Shown: positions 54,532 to 63,897, counted from the first letter of the stretch. The stretch is 64,000 bases of DNA from Sinorhizobium sp. RAC02 (GCF_001713395.1 NZ_CP016450.1:868001-932000), one strand, 5' to 3'. The notes: generated by a model not told the origin, from the letters alone. Numbers and translations: made by a program.

Positions 54532-55140
54532 ATGACCATCGTCACCTCGGTCGACCAGTTGAACGCGCTTTACGGCGAACCGGGCGAAGCCTCGCTCGTC
54601 AAGGTGACGAATTTCCTGCTACCGGAATACCGCGCGATGATCGAGGCCTCGCCCTTCATGGCGCTCGCCACCGTGGGACCGGAGGGGCTCGACTGCTCAC
54701 CGCGCGGTGATGCCGGCTCCGTCATTCACATCGAGGACGAGCGCACGCTGATGCTGCCCGACTGGCGCGGCAACAACCGCATTGATTCCCTCTCCAACAT
54801 CGTGCGCGACCCACGCGTCGCCCTGATGTTCCTCATTCCAGGCTCGAACACCACCATGCGCCTCAACGGCCGCGCCGTGGTGCGTATCGACGAGGCCATC
54901 ACCGAGCGCTTCGAGATGGACGGCCGGCACCCGCGCTCCGTCGTGGTGATCACGATCGAGGAGGTCTATTCGCAATGCGCCCGTGCGGTGCTGCGCGCCG
55001 ACCTCTGGAACCCGGAGAAGTTTCGCGATACCGCCTGCCTGCCGACCGTCGGGCAGATGCTCGCGTCTGCCAAGAAGGGGTTTGACGGTGTTGCCTATGA
55101 TCGGGAATGGCCGGGGCGTGCTGCCAAGAGCATGTGGTAG
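54532..55140 (+). CDS. Pyridoxamine 5'-phosphate oxidase-fold flavoprotein
   Basis: A 202-residue protein of the MSMEG_1061/PPOX branch: PFMALATVGPEGLDCSPRGD, DWRGNNRIDSLSNIVRDPRV and FLIPGSNTTMRLNGRAVV. It is expected to bind FMN or F420-like cofactor and catalyse a redox step on an unknown small molecule. Start at ATG 54532 with AGGAG upstream; the 13-codon extension is not supported. Possibly in the same unit as the upstream hydrolase. Confidence 0.85.
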   Translation: MTIVTSVDQLNALYGEPGEASLVKVTNFLLPEYRAMIEASPFMALATVGPEGLDCSPRGDAGSVIHIEDERTLMLPDWRGNNRIDSLSNIVRDPRVALMFLIPGSNTTMRLNGRAVVRIDEAITERFEMDGRHPRSVVVITIEEVYSQCARAVLRADLWNPEKFRDTACLPTVGQMLASAKKGFDGVAYDREWPGRAAKSMW

Positions 55141-55217
55141 GCGGATCTGAATATTCCGCCGCCTCGGCCCGTCTTGTCATTGATTGTAAACGGCGAAAGC
55201 TGAGAGCGGAGTAAGGA

Positions 55218-55604
55218 ATGCGGACAGGACTTTTTGCGGCGGCTGTTGCCGCGGTGCTTGCTGTTTCGGGCGGCGTTGCCAGGGCGGACGAGCTGATCGA
55301 GAGCTATAGCGCCTATATCGGCCAGGACGACCTCTACAATTCCAGCAACGAGCGTCTGACGCAGCCCTGGCAGGTGATCCGGCAGGATCGCGCCAATGTC
55401 CACCGCTTCGGTGTGCGCCAGCCCGGCGATGACATCGACGGTTTCTTCGCTTCGGCACGCAACCGGGAGCTTGCCGAACGCATGCTTCGCAGCGGTCGCA
55501 TCGAGGGCGCGGCCGCGCGCCGCCTGCTGGACGGCGACGTGCGCATCCACGTCGAAATCTGGCGTGGCGCGGGAGGCGACTATATCAGTATCTCAGTCGA
55601 TTAA
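55218..55604 (+). CDS. Conserved secreted hypothetical protein
   Basis: A 128-residue exported protein: signal peptide (cleavage near ARA-DEL, residue 23), then a short conserved body ELIESYSAYIGQDDLYNSSN and a C-terminal WRGAGGDYISISVD. No catalytic motif is seen. The next gene, an M15 peptidase, begins five bases after its stop, so the pair may act together in the periplasm; this is inferred only from position. Confidence 0.72.
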   Translation: MRTGLFAAAVAAVLAVSGGVARADELIESYSAYIGQDDLYNSSNERLTQPWQVIRQDRANVHRFGVRQPGDDIDGFFASARNRELAERMLRSGRIEGAAARRLLDGDVRIHVEIWRGAGGDYISISVD

Positions 55605-55608
55605 CGGT

Positions 55609-56388
55609 TTGCTCGTAGCGATTGCCGCTTGCCTCCTGGCCGTCTCCGCTGTCGGTGCGGCAGAGCCTGACTCTGCGAGCCGTCTCAAGCTGCTGGTCGA
55701 GGCTTATCCGGAAAGCCTCGCCGGCATCGAAGGCAACAGGCTTGTCTTCAAGGACGGCGGTCCGCCGCTCGACATCGATGACGGCCGGACGAAGGACCAC
55801 CAGACGGCACTCGCCAACGGGGATGTCGACGACAGCCTTCGGCAGATCTATCCGCTGGGCGCTTGCGAGACCAAGCCGGAGGTCGATTTCGACCCCGGTC
55901 GCATCCGCAGCGATCCTTTGATGATGCGTCTTTATGGCCAATCGGCGAAGGCCGTTCAGGCCGACCTCGTTCCGGTCAAATGGTTCGGCGAAACGCTGCG
56001 CGTGACGAAGCGGCAAGGGGCTGCTGCGGCGCTCGAGAAGGTGCGCGACGAGCTTGCGGCAAAGCCGGAGCTGAAGCGTTACCTGACGCCCTCGGCCGGG
56101 ACATTCAACTGGCGCAAGGTGTCCGGCGCGCAGAACATGTCGGTGCACAGTTTTGGCGCGGCTCTCGATCTCAACACGAAGTTTGCGGATTACTGGGTCT
56201 GGTCCGGCGGCAAGCCGGGCAAGGTGCCGAAATACGCCAACAAGTACCCGCTGGAGATCATCGCGATCTTCGAGAAACACGGCTTCGTCTGGGGCGGGCG
56301 CTGGTACCACTACGATACGATGCATTTCGAGTACCGGCCCGAACTGATCGCCATAGCGAAAGCGGCAGGCGCTTCCGCCTGCCGCTGA
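55609..56388 (+). CDS. M15-type D-alanyl-D-alanine carboxypeptidase-like secreted protein
   Basis: About 259 residues from a TTG at 55609, giving signal peptide MLVAIAACLLAVSAVGAA. Zinc ligands of peptidase M15 are in NMSVHSFGAALDLN (His, Asp) and WYHYDTMHFEYRPEL (His). It would trim peptidoglycan side chains or cross-bridges in the periplasm. The longer frame to 55396 overlaps the preceding gene. Start is uncertain because no ATG/GTG fits; ribosome coupling with the upstream gene is possible. Confidence 0.85.
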   Translation: MLVAIAACLLAVSAVGAAEPDSASRLKLLVEAYPESLAGIEGNRLVFKDGGPPLDIDDGRTKDHQTALANGDVDDSLRQIYPLGACETKPEVDFDPGRIRSDPLMMRLYGQSAKAVQADLVPVKWFGETLRVTKRQGAAAALEKVRDELAAKPELKRYLTPSAGTFNWRKVSGAQNMSVHSFGAALDLNTKFADYWVWSGGKPGKVPKYANKYPLEIIAIFEKHGFVWGGRWYHYDTMHFEYRPELIAIAKAAGASACR

Positions 56389-56395
56389 TTGCGGG

Positions 56396-57043
56396 TTAGT
56401 CGCGAACGATCACCGTCGCGCCCTTCGTGACCTGGGTATAGAGGTGCTCCACGTCTTCATTCGCCATGCGGATGCAGCCGGACGATTGCGCCTTGCCGAG
56501 CGAGGACGGCTGGTTGGTGCCGTGGATGCGGTAGATGGTCGAGCCGAGATAGATGGCGCGCGAGCCGAGCGGGTTGTCGAGGCCGCCCTTCATCGAGACC
56601 GGCAGGATTTTGCCCTTCTTGGCTTCGCGAGCGCGCATGTCTTCCGGCGGTGTCCAGGTCGGCCACTCGGTCTTGCGCGTGACCTTTTCCGAACCCGTCC
56701 AGATGAAGCCGTCACGGCCGACGCTGACGGCGTATTTCATGGCGATGCCGTCGCCGAGCACGTGGTAGAGGCGGCGTTCGGAATTGTCGACGATGATCGT
56801 GCCCGGCGCGACCTTCTCGTCGAAGGCGACGAGTTCACGGGCGATCGGCGCGCGGGAAACGGCGGCGATCTTCTTTTCCGATGCGACCGGCTTGCCGCCG
56901 GAGAGCACCTGCAGCCAACCTGTCTTCTGTGCGGAAGACGAGAGCGAAGCGACCTCGATCGGGTCGATGGCGTTGTCGGCGGCAAAGGCGCTGCCTGCGG
57001 TGGAAAGAAGACCTGCGAGGAGGGCGATAGCGAGCTTTTTCAT
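56396..57043 (-). CDS. L,D-transpeptidase (YkuD/ErfK type), short form
   Basis: About 215 residues from MKKLAIALLAG (ATG complement 57041-57043). Signal peptide, then a YkuD domain with the catalytic pair YRIHGTNQPSSLGKAQSSGC plus IRMANEDV: His and Cys of HGT...GCIRM. It cross-links peptidoglycan or attaches proteins to it. It converges on the M15 gene and is one of two L,D-transpeptidases in this window; rhizobia use such links at their poles. Confidence 0.92.
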   Translation of the reverse strand: MKKLAIALLAGLLSTAGSAFAADNAIDPIEVASLSSSAQKTGWLQVLSGGKPVASEKKIAAVSRAPIARELVAFDEKVAPGTIIVDNSERRLYHVLGDGIAMKYAVSVGRDGFIWTGSEKVTRKTEWPTWTPPEDMRAREAKKGKILPVSMKGGLDNPLGSRAIYLGSTIYRIHGTNQPSSLGKAQSSGCIRMANEDVEHLYTQVTKGATVIVRD

Positions 57044-57177
57044 TGTCCTGGTCCCTGTCTGGAGCGGCCGGTGCATTCATGCCCGGCTCGGTGTTCTCTG
57101 ATGGGGACTTTCTAGGACATCGCCGTCTGGCGGGATGTTCCGGCGGGAACAGGGGCCGCCGGGTGTCTGACGATCGT

Positions 57178-57255
57178 CAGAAGGGCTGAATCCAGACCAG
57201 GCTGCTCAGCATCAGGGCGGCGATCATCGTCATTTCAAGAAATCCGGTTTGCATG
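57178..57255 (-). CDS. Possible 25-residue membrane micro-protein
   Basis: A small frame starting at ATG (complement 57253-57255) and ending in TGA, composed of a single hydrophobic stretch MQTGFLEMTMIAALMLSSLV then W-I-Q-P-F. A strong Shine-Dalgarno ggagga lies eight bases upstream, and the ribosome site sits in the loop of a 6-bp hairpin (ggcacg / cgtgcc). Good ribosome site and one-helix composition argue that it is translated. No homologue is recognised. Confidence 0.5.
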
Positions 57256-57312
57256 GCACGTTCCTCCCGTGCCTCATAACGCACGACGGCCGTCACGGTT
57301 CCGCCGCAAACG

Positions 57313-57334
57313 AAAACGGCGCCCGAAGGCGCCG
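57313..57334 (-). terminator. Terminator downstream of the diguanylate cyclase gene
   Basis: Minus-strand stem cggcgcc / ggcgccg with loop ttcg then TTTT, 24 bases past the stop of the cyclase gene. Confidence 0.75.
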
Positions 57335-57357
57335 CGTCTGCAAAAGCGGGCTGCCGC

Positions 57358-58452
57358 TTACTTGCGATAGATCAGCCAGCTCTTGGCAAAATCCTTCTTC
57401 ATGCCGTCCTCAAACGCCATGGTGCGATTGCGACCACCGTTCTTGGCGCAATAGAGCGCGATGTCGGCTTTCGAGTAGAGCTCGCCCGGACCTTCCGCCC
57501 AAGACGCCATGCAGAAGCCGAGCGAAATGGTGATCGGGCCATAGTTGACGCCGGTCTTGGAGTTCTTGAACGGCGTGTGCTCAAGCGCGATGCGGATGCG
57601 CTCGGCGATCGCCATCGCCTCTTCCTCGGTGTTGCCCTCGACGATCATCGCGAATTCCTCGCCGCCGGTGCGGGCAACGAGAATGTCCTTGCGCACATTG
57701 GCGCGGATGAGGCTACCGACCGAGGCGAGGATCTTGTCGCCGACCGGATGGCCGTAGGTGTCGTTGATCTTCTTGAAATGGTCGATGTCGGCAAGGATCA
57801 GCGCGGTGACGTTGTGCGACATCGACGAATTGTAGATGGCGGAAAGCCTGTCGTCGAAGGCGCGGCGGTTGGAGAGCTGCGTCAGTGAATCCGTGTTGGC
57901 GATGCGCTTGTACTCGTCGAGTTCCTTGCGCACGTTGTCCATCTCGATCGACTTCTGCGCAACGTTCTCCACCATCTCCTTGCCTTGGCTGATGGTGTCG
58001 CCGGTCGCCTGCGTCAGCACGCCGATGACGTTCTTGATGATGTCGACGCTGGCGGCGTTCTTGCCGGTGATGCGGCCATAGGTTTCGTCGAGCAGCCGGT
58101 TGTAGCTTTCGAGCGAGGTCTGTTCCTGCTTGAGCAGGCGAAGCAGGCCTTCCAGCTCACCGACGATCTTCGAGTGTACGCAGTCGATGGCGGTCGCGCC
58201 GTGGTGATGGCCGAAATATTGCGTACCGATCTCGTCAAGCTCTTCCTGCGAGGCCTTGCTGCCAAGGGCTGCAAGTTCGCGGGTCAGCTTGGGGTTCGAG
58301 CCGATATAGGCCTCATAGAACAGCTCGTAGTTCCGCGGAATTGGAGAAATACCCATTACGCGCATGGCATAGGTCACCTGCGCGGCGATATCCGGCACCT
58401 GGACCTTCTGCGCAACGGCCGTGTTCATTTCGGCTGCTCCTGATTTCATCAT
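57358..58452 (-). CDS. GGDEF diguanylate cyclase
   Basis: A 364-residue cytoplasmic protein with an N-terminal helical region (about 1-180) of no recognised sensor type (FYEAYIGSNPKL, GHHHGATAIDCVHSKIVGE), then a GGDEF domain with NTDSLTQLSNRRAFDDRL, ILADIDHFKKINDTYGH and active-site GGEEF. The inhibitory I-site position (RxxD five residues before GGEEF) reads R-K-D-I, so product inhibition is probably lost. It makes cyclic di-GMP. Starts at 58452, 58449 and 58428 are all possible. Confidence 0.92.
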   Translation of the reverse strand: MMKSGAAEMNTAVAQKVQVPDIAAQVTYAMRVMGISPIPRNYELFYEAYIGSNPKLTRELAALGSKASQEELDEIGTQYFGHHHGATAIDCVHSKIVGELEGLLRLLKQEQTSLESYNRLLDETYGRITGKNAASVDIIKNVIGVLTQATGDTISQGKEMVENVAQKSIEMDNVRKELDEYKRIANTDSLTQLSNRRAFDDRLSAIYNSSMSHNVTALILADIDHFKKINDTYGHPVGDKILASVGSLIRANVRKDILVARTGGEEFAMIVEGNTEEEAMAIAERIRIALEHTPFKNSKTGVNYGPITISLGFCMASWAEGPGELYSKADIALYCAKNGGRNRTMAFEDGMKKDFAKSWLIYRK

Positions 58453-58535
58453 GTTGGCTCCCGACCCGCAAAATAAAGCGAAAATGCTTTGGGAATGATT
58501 AACAGTTGTGCGTTCCGTAGCGGCAGCCAGGAATC

Positions 58536-58569
58536 AAAAAAGGCCGCAAATCCAATGATCTGGGGCCTT
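58536..58569 (-). terminator. Terminator after fumC
   Basis: Minus-strand stem aaggcc / ggcctt with an 18-base loop region followed by TTTTTT, in the 145-base gap between fumC and the cyclase gene. Confidence 0.65.
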
Positions 58570-58597
58570 CTCGGCTGGAATATTCGAAAATTCTACC

Positions 58598-59989
58598 TCA
58601 ACCCGGCATAATCATTTTTTCAGGGCGTACAACCGCGTCGAATTCTTCGTTGGTGACATAGCCACCGCCGACGGCCTCTTCGCGCAGCGTCGTGCCGTTT
58701 TTGTGCGCGGTCTTGGCGATCTTGGCGGCGTTGTCGTAGCCGATCTTCGGCGCGAGTGCCGTGACGAGCATCAGCGAACGGTCGAGCGCCGCCTTGATGT
58801 TGTCCTCACGCGCCTCGATGCCGACGACGCAATTGTCGGTGAACGAAATCGCGGCATCCGAGAGGAGCTGGACGGACTGCAGGAAATTGTAGGCCATCAG
58901 CGGGTTGAAGACGTTGAGTTCGAAATGGCCCTGGCTGCCGGCGAAGGTGAGCGAGGCATGGTTGCCGAAGACCTGGGCGCAGACCTGGGTGAGGGCCTCG
59001 CACTGGGTCGGGTTGACCTTGCCCGGCATGATCGACGAGCCCGGCTCGTTTTCCGGCAACGCCAGTTCGCCGAGGCCCGAGCGCGGACCGGAGCCGAGGA
59101 AGCGGATGTCGTTGGCGATCTTGAAGAGCGCTGCCGCGGCGGCGTTGATGGCGCCATGCGAGAAGACCATCGAGTCGTGGGCGGCAAGCGCCTCGAACTT
59201 GTTCGGTGCGGTCTTGAAGTCGATGCCGGTGATTTTTGCGATATGGTCGGCGACCTTTTCGGCAAAGCCGACCGGGGCATTGAGGCCGGTGCCGACGGCG
59301 GTGCCGCCCTGGGCGAGTTCGCACAGGCCCGGCAGCGTCAGTTCGATGCGCTTGATCGCCGAGGCGATCTGCGCGGCATAACCCGAGAATTCCTGGCCGA
59401 GGGTGAGGGGCGTTGCATCCTGCGTGTGCGTGCGGCCGATCTTGATGATGTGATCGAAGGCCTTCACCTTGGCCTCGAGTGCGGCATGCAGGTGCTTCAG
59501 TGCCGGCAGCAGGTCGTGCACGATGCGCTCGGCGCAGGCGATGTGCATGGCCGTCGGATAGGTGTCGTTCGACGACTGGCTCATGTTGACGTGGTCGTTC
59601 GGATGCACCGGCTTCTTGGAACCCATGACGCCGCCGAGCATTTCGATCGCCCGGTTGGAGATAACCTCGTTGGCGTTCATGTTCGACTGGGTGCCCGAGC
59701 CGGTCTGCCAGACGACGAGCGGGAAATGGTCGTTGAGCTTGCCGTCAATGACTTCCTGCGCGGCTTCGGTGATGGCCTTGGCCAACGCCGGGTCGAGACG
59801 GCCGAGTTCCGCATTGGCGCGGGCGGCGGCCTGCTTGACGATGCCGAGCGCACGCACGACCGAAAGCGGCTGCTTTTCCCAGCCGATCTTGAAATTGCCG
59901 AGCGAGCGCTGGGCCTGCGCGCCCCAATAGCGGCTGTTGTCCACTTCGATGGGGCCGAATGTATCCGTTTCCGTGCGCGTCGATGTCAT
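58598..59989 (-). CDS. fumC: Class II fumarate hydratase
   Basis: A 463-residue iron-independent fumarase of the TCA cycle. The family signature [17 protein letters not shown] carries the catalytic loop Ser, and [28 protein letters not shown] and [18 protein letters not shown] are the usual active-site segments. Length and start ([16 protein letters not shown]) are standard. It is a single gene ended by a hairpin. Confidence 0.97.
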   Translation of the reverse strand: MTSTRTETDTFGPIEVDNSRYWGAQAQRSLGNFKIGWEKQPLSVVRALGIVKQAAARANAELGRLDPALAKAITEAAQEVIDGKLNDHFPLVVWQTGSGTQSNMNANEVISNRAIEMLGGVMGSKKPVHPNDHVNMSQSSNDTYPTAMHIACAERIVHDLLPALKHLHAALEAKVKAFDHIIKIGRTHTQDATPLTLGQEFSGYAAQIASAIKRIELTLPGLCELAQGGTAVGTGLNAPVGFAEKVADHIAKITGIDFKTAPNKFEALAAHDSMVFSHGAINAAAAALFKIANDIRFLGSGPRSGLGELALPENEPGSSIMPGKVNPTQCEALTQVCAQVFGNHASLTFAGSQGHFELNVFNPLMAYNFLQSVQLLSDAAISFTDNCVVGIEAREDNIKAALDRSLMLVTALAPKIGYDNAAKIAKTAHKNGTTLREEAVGGGYVTNEEFDAVVRPEKMIMPG

Positions 59990-60519
59990 TGTGCTTCCCG
60001 CTTAAAGCCCATGCGTTCCGTCCTGCCGCCGGCGATGCCGCCGCATGGGGCGCGGCAGGCCGGGCGAGCGCGGGCTATCCAGGGAGGCCCGCGCTGGCGC
60101 GAAATCGCGCAATTCTCTGGCCCATCTGCGACCGGGTTGCAAGGGGCGGAATGCCCGCAGGGACAAGACTTTCGGTTAAAATCGATTAGGCCACGACGGG
60201 TGGCAGGGAGGGGCGGGAGGCGTCTTTCCTGCTGTGCTTTTTCCAACACAAGCGCGCATTCGTTTTTTTGTGCTTTTTTATTGCCGGAGAGCTGTTTTGC
60301 GAGAATTTTGAGAAATTTCGCCGCCAATTCAAATTTTTACGTGGGCTAATCCGTCTCGCTTGCCGGGTGTGGACTAACGGATTTGTGAGGTTTGGCGGGG
60401 CTGGCGGGAGGGGGCGTTTCCTTTTCATTCACCATCCTTTCCTATAACTTACCGGCCTGCTGGTTCGGGCGCCGCCAGAGAGACCGCGACGTGCGGTTCA
60501 TTCGGGGAATGGATTACAG
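59990..60519. other. Divergent intergenic region fumC to L,D-transpeptidase
   Basis: 530 bases between divergent genes. The central part (60240-60345) is AT-richer. No gene with a convincing start, composition or family motif was found on either strand, and no strong hairpin or repeat stood out. It should contain both promoters. Confidence 0.45.
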
Positions 60520-62400
60520 ATGAAGCTTACAAAGACTGCCGTGCTGGCCGCTGCGCTGGCACTCTCCTGTGCCGCCGTCACGCTCAATGCCGCACCCGCA
60601 AACGCCCTGACGCTGATGGACATCATCCGCGGCGGCAAGAAGAAAGAACCGAAATACGAGGAGCTTCCCGGCGTATCCACCGGCGCCGCGCTGCCTGGCG
60701 CCGAGGTGAAGCGGGAGGCAAAGCCTCTGCCGCGCGTCACCGGTCCGCGCTACTACACCTACAAGGCTGACGCCCTGACGCGCGTCGCCGTCGACAGGCT
60801 GGCTGATCCGGTCGTTACCAGCTCGATTTCCGCAGAGGTTCTGCCTGCGGGCGATGCAGGCATCCGTGCCGCCTTCTCCACGGTGAACGTGCGCACGACG
60901 CCGGATGCGGCCAAGGCGGTCGAGACCTTCTACGGCTCGCAGAAGAAATTCGTCTGGATCGACGGCACGGGCATCAACGACAAGGCAAAGGCGGTCATCG
61001 CCGTGCTGGCGGATGCGGCATCCGTCGGTCTTGCTCCCTGGGATTACGCAGTGAAAATCCCGTCGGACAGCTTCGACAGCGCCGACATGAATGCGCGCTA
61101 CAGCGAGCTTGCCACCTTCGAGATCGCCCTGTCCTCGGCCGTTGCGACCTACGTGCAGGACGCCGTGCGCGGCCGCATCGATCCGAACCGCATTTCCGGC
61201 TATCACGATTTCAAGCGCAAGGACGTCAATCTCGTCGCAGCGTTGAAGAACGTGGCGATGAGCAGCAATGTCAAAGGCTACCTAGAGAGCCGTTCGCCCG
61301 CGAACGCTGATTTCCAGATGCTGAAGGCAGAACTTGCCAAGCTCCGCGCCGAGACCGAAGGCGAGGACCGTGTTGTCATCGCCGAAGGCACACTCTTGAA
61401 ACCCGGCCAGAGCAACCCGGAGCTTGCCAACATCATCAAGGGGATCGTCAAGCACGGCTCGGACGCGCTGAAGACCGATCATTCCGTGACGATCGCTACC
61501 TATTCCGGCACGCCGGACTACACGCCCGAACTGGTCACTCTTGTCGAAGCCTTCCAGAAGGAAAACGGCCTGAAGCCGGACGGCGTCGTCGGCAAGGCCT
61601 CGATCCGCAAGATGACAGGCGGCGATTCCGTGGCCGACAAGGTCGGCAAGCTCGAAGTGGCGCTGGAGCAGACGCGCTGGCTGCCGGTCGATCTCGGCGC
61701 CCGCCACGTCTTCATCAACCAGCCCGCCTTCCAGGTGTATTATTACGAGGGCGGCGCAGAAAAATTCTCGATGCGCACGGTCGTCGGTTCCAAGGCGAAC
61801 CAGACCTATTTCTTCCAGGATCAGGTGCAGACCGTCGAGGTCAATCCGTACTGGGGCGTGCCGCAGTCGATCATCGTCAACGAGATGCTGCCGAAGCTCC
61901 GGAATGACCCGTCCTATCTCGACCGCATGGGTTACGAGGTGGCCGTGGGTGGCCGCGCCGTCCCGTCGTCCTCGGTCAACTGGTACGGTTCGACGGCGGG
62001 CGTTTCCGTGCGCCAGCCGCCAAGCGGCGACAATGCGCTGGGCGAGTTGAAGATCCTCTTCCCGAACAGCCATGCCATCTACATGCATGACACGCCGTCG
62101 AAGAGCTTCTTCAAGAAGGACATGCGAGCGCTCAGTCACGGCTGCGTGCGCCTTGTCGAGCCGCGCAAGATGGCAGCCGCTGTGCTGGGTGTGAGCGAGG
62201 AAGAGGTGGGCAAGGAGATCGCGGCCGGCCGCAACAAGGCGCTCAGCGTCAAGGCGGATATCCCGATCTACGTCGCCTATTTCACCGCCTGGCCGAACAA
62301 GGACGGCAAGGTCGAATATTTCGACGACGTCTATGGTCGTGACGACTATGTGCGCAAGGCCTTTGCCGCGACGCAGAAGGCACGCGAGATCCAGGGCTGA
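60520..62400 (+). CDS. L,D-transpeptidase, YcbB/LdtD-like, with peptidoglycan-binding domain
   Basis: A 626-residue exported protein: signal peptide, a long N-terminal scaffold domain, a peptidoglycan-binding segment (TLVEAFQKENGLKPDGVVGK, about 345-365), and a YkuD catalytic domain with HAIYMHDTPSKSFF and ALSHGCVRLVEP (catalytic His and Cys). This is the large LdtD type that forms 3-3 cross-links. A second, shorter transpeptidase is 3.5 kb upstream. Confidence 0.93.
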   Translation: MKLTKTAVLAAALALSCAAVTLNAAPANALTLMDIIRGGKKKEPKYEELPGVSTGAALPGAEVKREAKPLPRVTGPRYYTYKADALTRVAVDRLADPVVTSSISAEVLPAGDAGIRAAFSTVNVRTTPDAAKAVETFYGSQKKFVWIDGTGINDKAKAVIAVLADAASVGLAPWDYAVKIPSDSFDSADMNARYSELATFEIALSSAVATYVQDAVRGRIDPNRISGYHDFKRKDVNLVAALKNVAMSSNVKGYLESRSPANADFQMLKAELAKLRAETEGEDRVVIAEGTLLKPGQSNPELANIIKGIVKHGSDALKTDHSVTIATYSGTPDYTPELVTLVEAFQKENGLKPDGVVGKASIRKMTGGDSVADKVGKLEVALEQTRWLPVDLGARHVFINQPAFQVYYYEGGAEKFSMRTVVGSKANQTYFFQDQVQTVEVNPYWGVPQSIIVNEMLPKLRNDPSYLDRMGYEVAVGGRAVPSSSVNWYGSTAGVSVRQPPSGDNALGELKILFPNSHAIYMHDTPSKSFFKKDMRALSHGCVRLVEPRKMAAAVLGVSEEEVGKEIAAGRNKALSVKADIPIYVAYFTAWPNKDGKVEYFDDVYGRDDYVRKAFAATQKAREIQG

Positions 62401-62404
62401 TCGC

Positions 62405-63211
62405 TCAGCCCCAGGTCAACGGATCCAGTCTCAGATAAAAGGCGAGGCGCCCCCTGTCGGGCGCCTTGTTTTTTAGGGTGGAGAAGAGGATGTCGAAGGC
62501 TTTTTCTGCCTCCGCGTCGGTCGTCCAGTTTTCCCCCGCATTGGCAAGCATCAGGGTCAGGTCGGAATAGGGATCGGCCGTGCCGAGGCGACCGAGGTCG
62601 ATCAGGCCCGTGCAGCGAAGCGTTCGTGGATCGACCATGAAATTCGGCATGCACGGATCGCCGTGGCAGAGGGCACGATCCTGCTCTTCCTGTGCCAGCC
62701 TGAGCGGAAGCTCGGCTTCAACCCGTGCCAACAGTTCCGGCACCGGTCGGTTGCGGTCTTCATCCGGCAGGAAATCCGGATTGACGGCATCGCGCGCCAC
62801 GACATCGGCGGCGCGGGCGAACATCGTTGAAAGGCTTTTCTCGAAGGGGCAATCGTCCGCGGGAAGGGCGTGCAGGGCAGCGAGATGTTCGGCCATGGAG
62901 GGCCAGGCCGTGAGCAGGTCGCCGCCGGAAAGCAAGACCGCCGGTATGCCGGACACGGCGCTCATCACAAGGCAGGCGCCATGCTCATTCTCCTGCCAGC
63001 CGAGCAGTTCCGGGCAGGCGATGCCTTTGCCCGCCAGCCAGAGGAGGCGCTCGCGCTCGCCGGCGAGTTCCACCGCACGGTGTTTTCTCGCCAGCTTCGC
63101 GTAGCGGCGTCCATCGGCACTGCGCAAGACGCGGTCGCCGGATTCGCCCTCGTGAGCAGGCGCCCAGCCGGACCGGACGTCCAGAAGCGTTTCAGTCCAG
63201 TCCACGGGCAC
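62405..63211 (-). CDS. APH(3'')-like aminoglycoside phosphotransferase (StrA homologue)
   Basis: A 268-residue kinase. The Brenner motif CHGDPCMPNFMVDP and metal motif GLIDLGRLGTADPYSDL are intact; ELAGERERLLWLAGKGIACP and the exact C-terminus LAFYLRLDPLTWG recall the streptomycin-3''-kinase StrA/APH(3'')-Ib. That similarity is from memory, not an alignment. It lies between chromosomal housekeeping genes with no mobile element, so it looks like a native gene; whether it phosphorylates streptomycin is untested. The gene symbol is left blank for that reason. Confidence 0.85.
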   Translation of the reverse strand: MPVDWTETLLDVRSGWAPAHEGESGDRVLRSADGRRYAKLARKHRAVELAGERERLLWLAGKGIACPELLGWQENEHGACLVMSAVSGIPAVLLSGGDLLTAWPSMAEHLAALHALPADDCPFEKSLSTMFARAADVVARDAVNPDFLPDEDRNRPVPELLARVEAELPLRLAQEEQDRALCHGDPCMPNFMVDPRTLRCTGLIDLGRLGTADPYSDLTLMLANAGENWTTDAEAEKAFDILFSTLKNKAPDRGRLAFYLRLDPLTWG

Positions 63212-63222
63212 TCCAAACGATA

Positions 63223-63897
63223 TTAGCGGGCGAGCAGGCGCTCGACGAGATCGGGCGTCAGTTCGTCGAAATGGGTGATGACATGCGTCGGTTCAAGCTC
63301 GGCCACCGGCACATCGGAGTAACCGAAGGGAACGCCGATGGACGGCACGCCGGCGTTGCGCGCGACGAGAATGTCGTTGAGGCTGTCACCGATCATGACT
63401 GTGCGCAGAGGATCGGCTTCCGCGAGGTGGATGGTGCCGAGCAGGTGTTCGGCGTCCGGCTTGCGCACCGCGAAGGTGTCGCCCCCGGTAATCGCTGCAA
63501 ACCGTGCGGTGAGGCCGAGGCCGTCGACCAGGCGACGCGCGAGACCCTCCATCTTGTTGGTGCAGACCGCAAGCCGATGGCCGGCGCCGGAAAGACGATC
63601 CATCGCCTCGATGAGGCCGGGATAGGGGACGGAGACGCCCGGCATGGCATCGGCATAGTGCTCGACGAAGATGCCGAGCATGCGCTGCAGTTCTTCCTCG
63701 GAAATCTCGCGCCCGCGCAGCGAGAAGGCGCGTTTGATCATCACCTGGCCGCCATGGCCGACGAGATAGGTCAGGTCGCCATAACCGACGGGATCAAGGC
63801 CTTCGAGACCGATCGTGTGGTTGAGGCTTGCGACGAGGTCGTGCGCCGTGTCGATGAGTGTACCGTCGAGATCGAAGACAACGAGAGAAGCGGACAT
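63223..63897 (-). CDS. gph: Phosphoglycolate phosphatase (HAD superfamily)
   Basis: A 224-residue HAD phosphatase started at MSASLVVFDLDGTLID (ATG complement 63895-63897); D9 and D11 are the catalytic pair. LAVCTNKMEGLARRLVDGLG and VMIGDSLNDILVARNAGVPS provide motifs II and III/IV. It hydrolyses phosphoglycolate from DNA repair or oxygenation. It ends 11 bases before the APH gene begins, in the same direction, so co-transcription is possible. Confidence 0.9.
   Translation of the reverse strand: MSASLVVFDLDGTLIDTAHDLVASLNHTIGLEGLDPVGYGDLTYLVGHGGQVMIKRAFSLRGREISEEELQRMLGIFVEHYADAMPGVSVPYPGLIEAMDRLSGAGHRLAVCTNKMEGLARRLVDGLGLTARFAAITGGDTFAVRKPDAEHLLGTIHLAEADPLRTVMIGDSLNDILVARNAGVPSIGVPFGYSDVPVAELEPTHVITHFDELTPDLVERLLAR

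Noticed and set aside
59986..60327. A 113-codon minus-strand open frame upstream of fumC
   Set aside because: Starts inside the promoter region, has no signal or family pattern and overlaps the fumC start.
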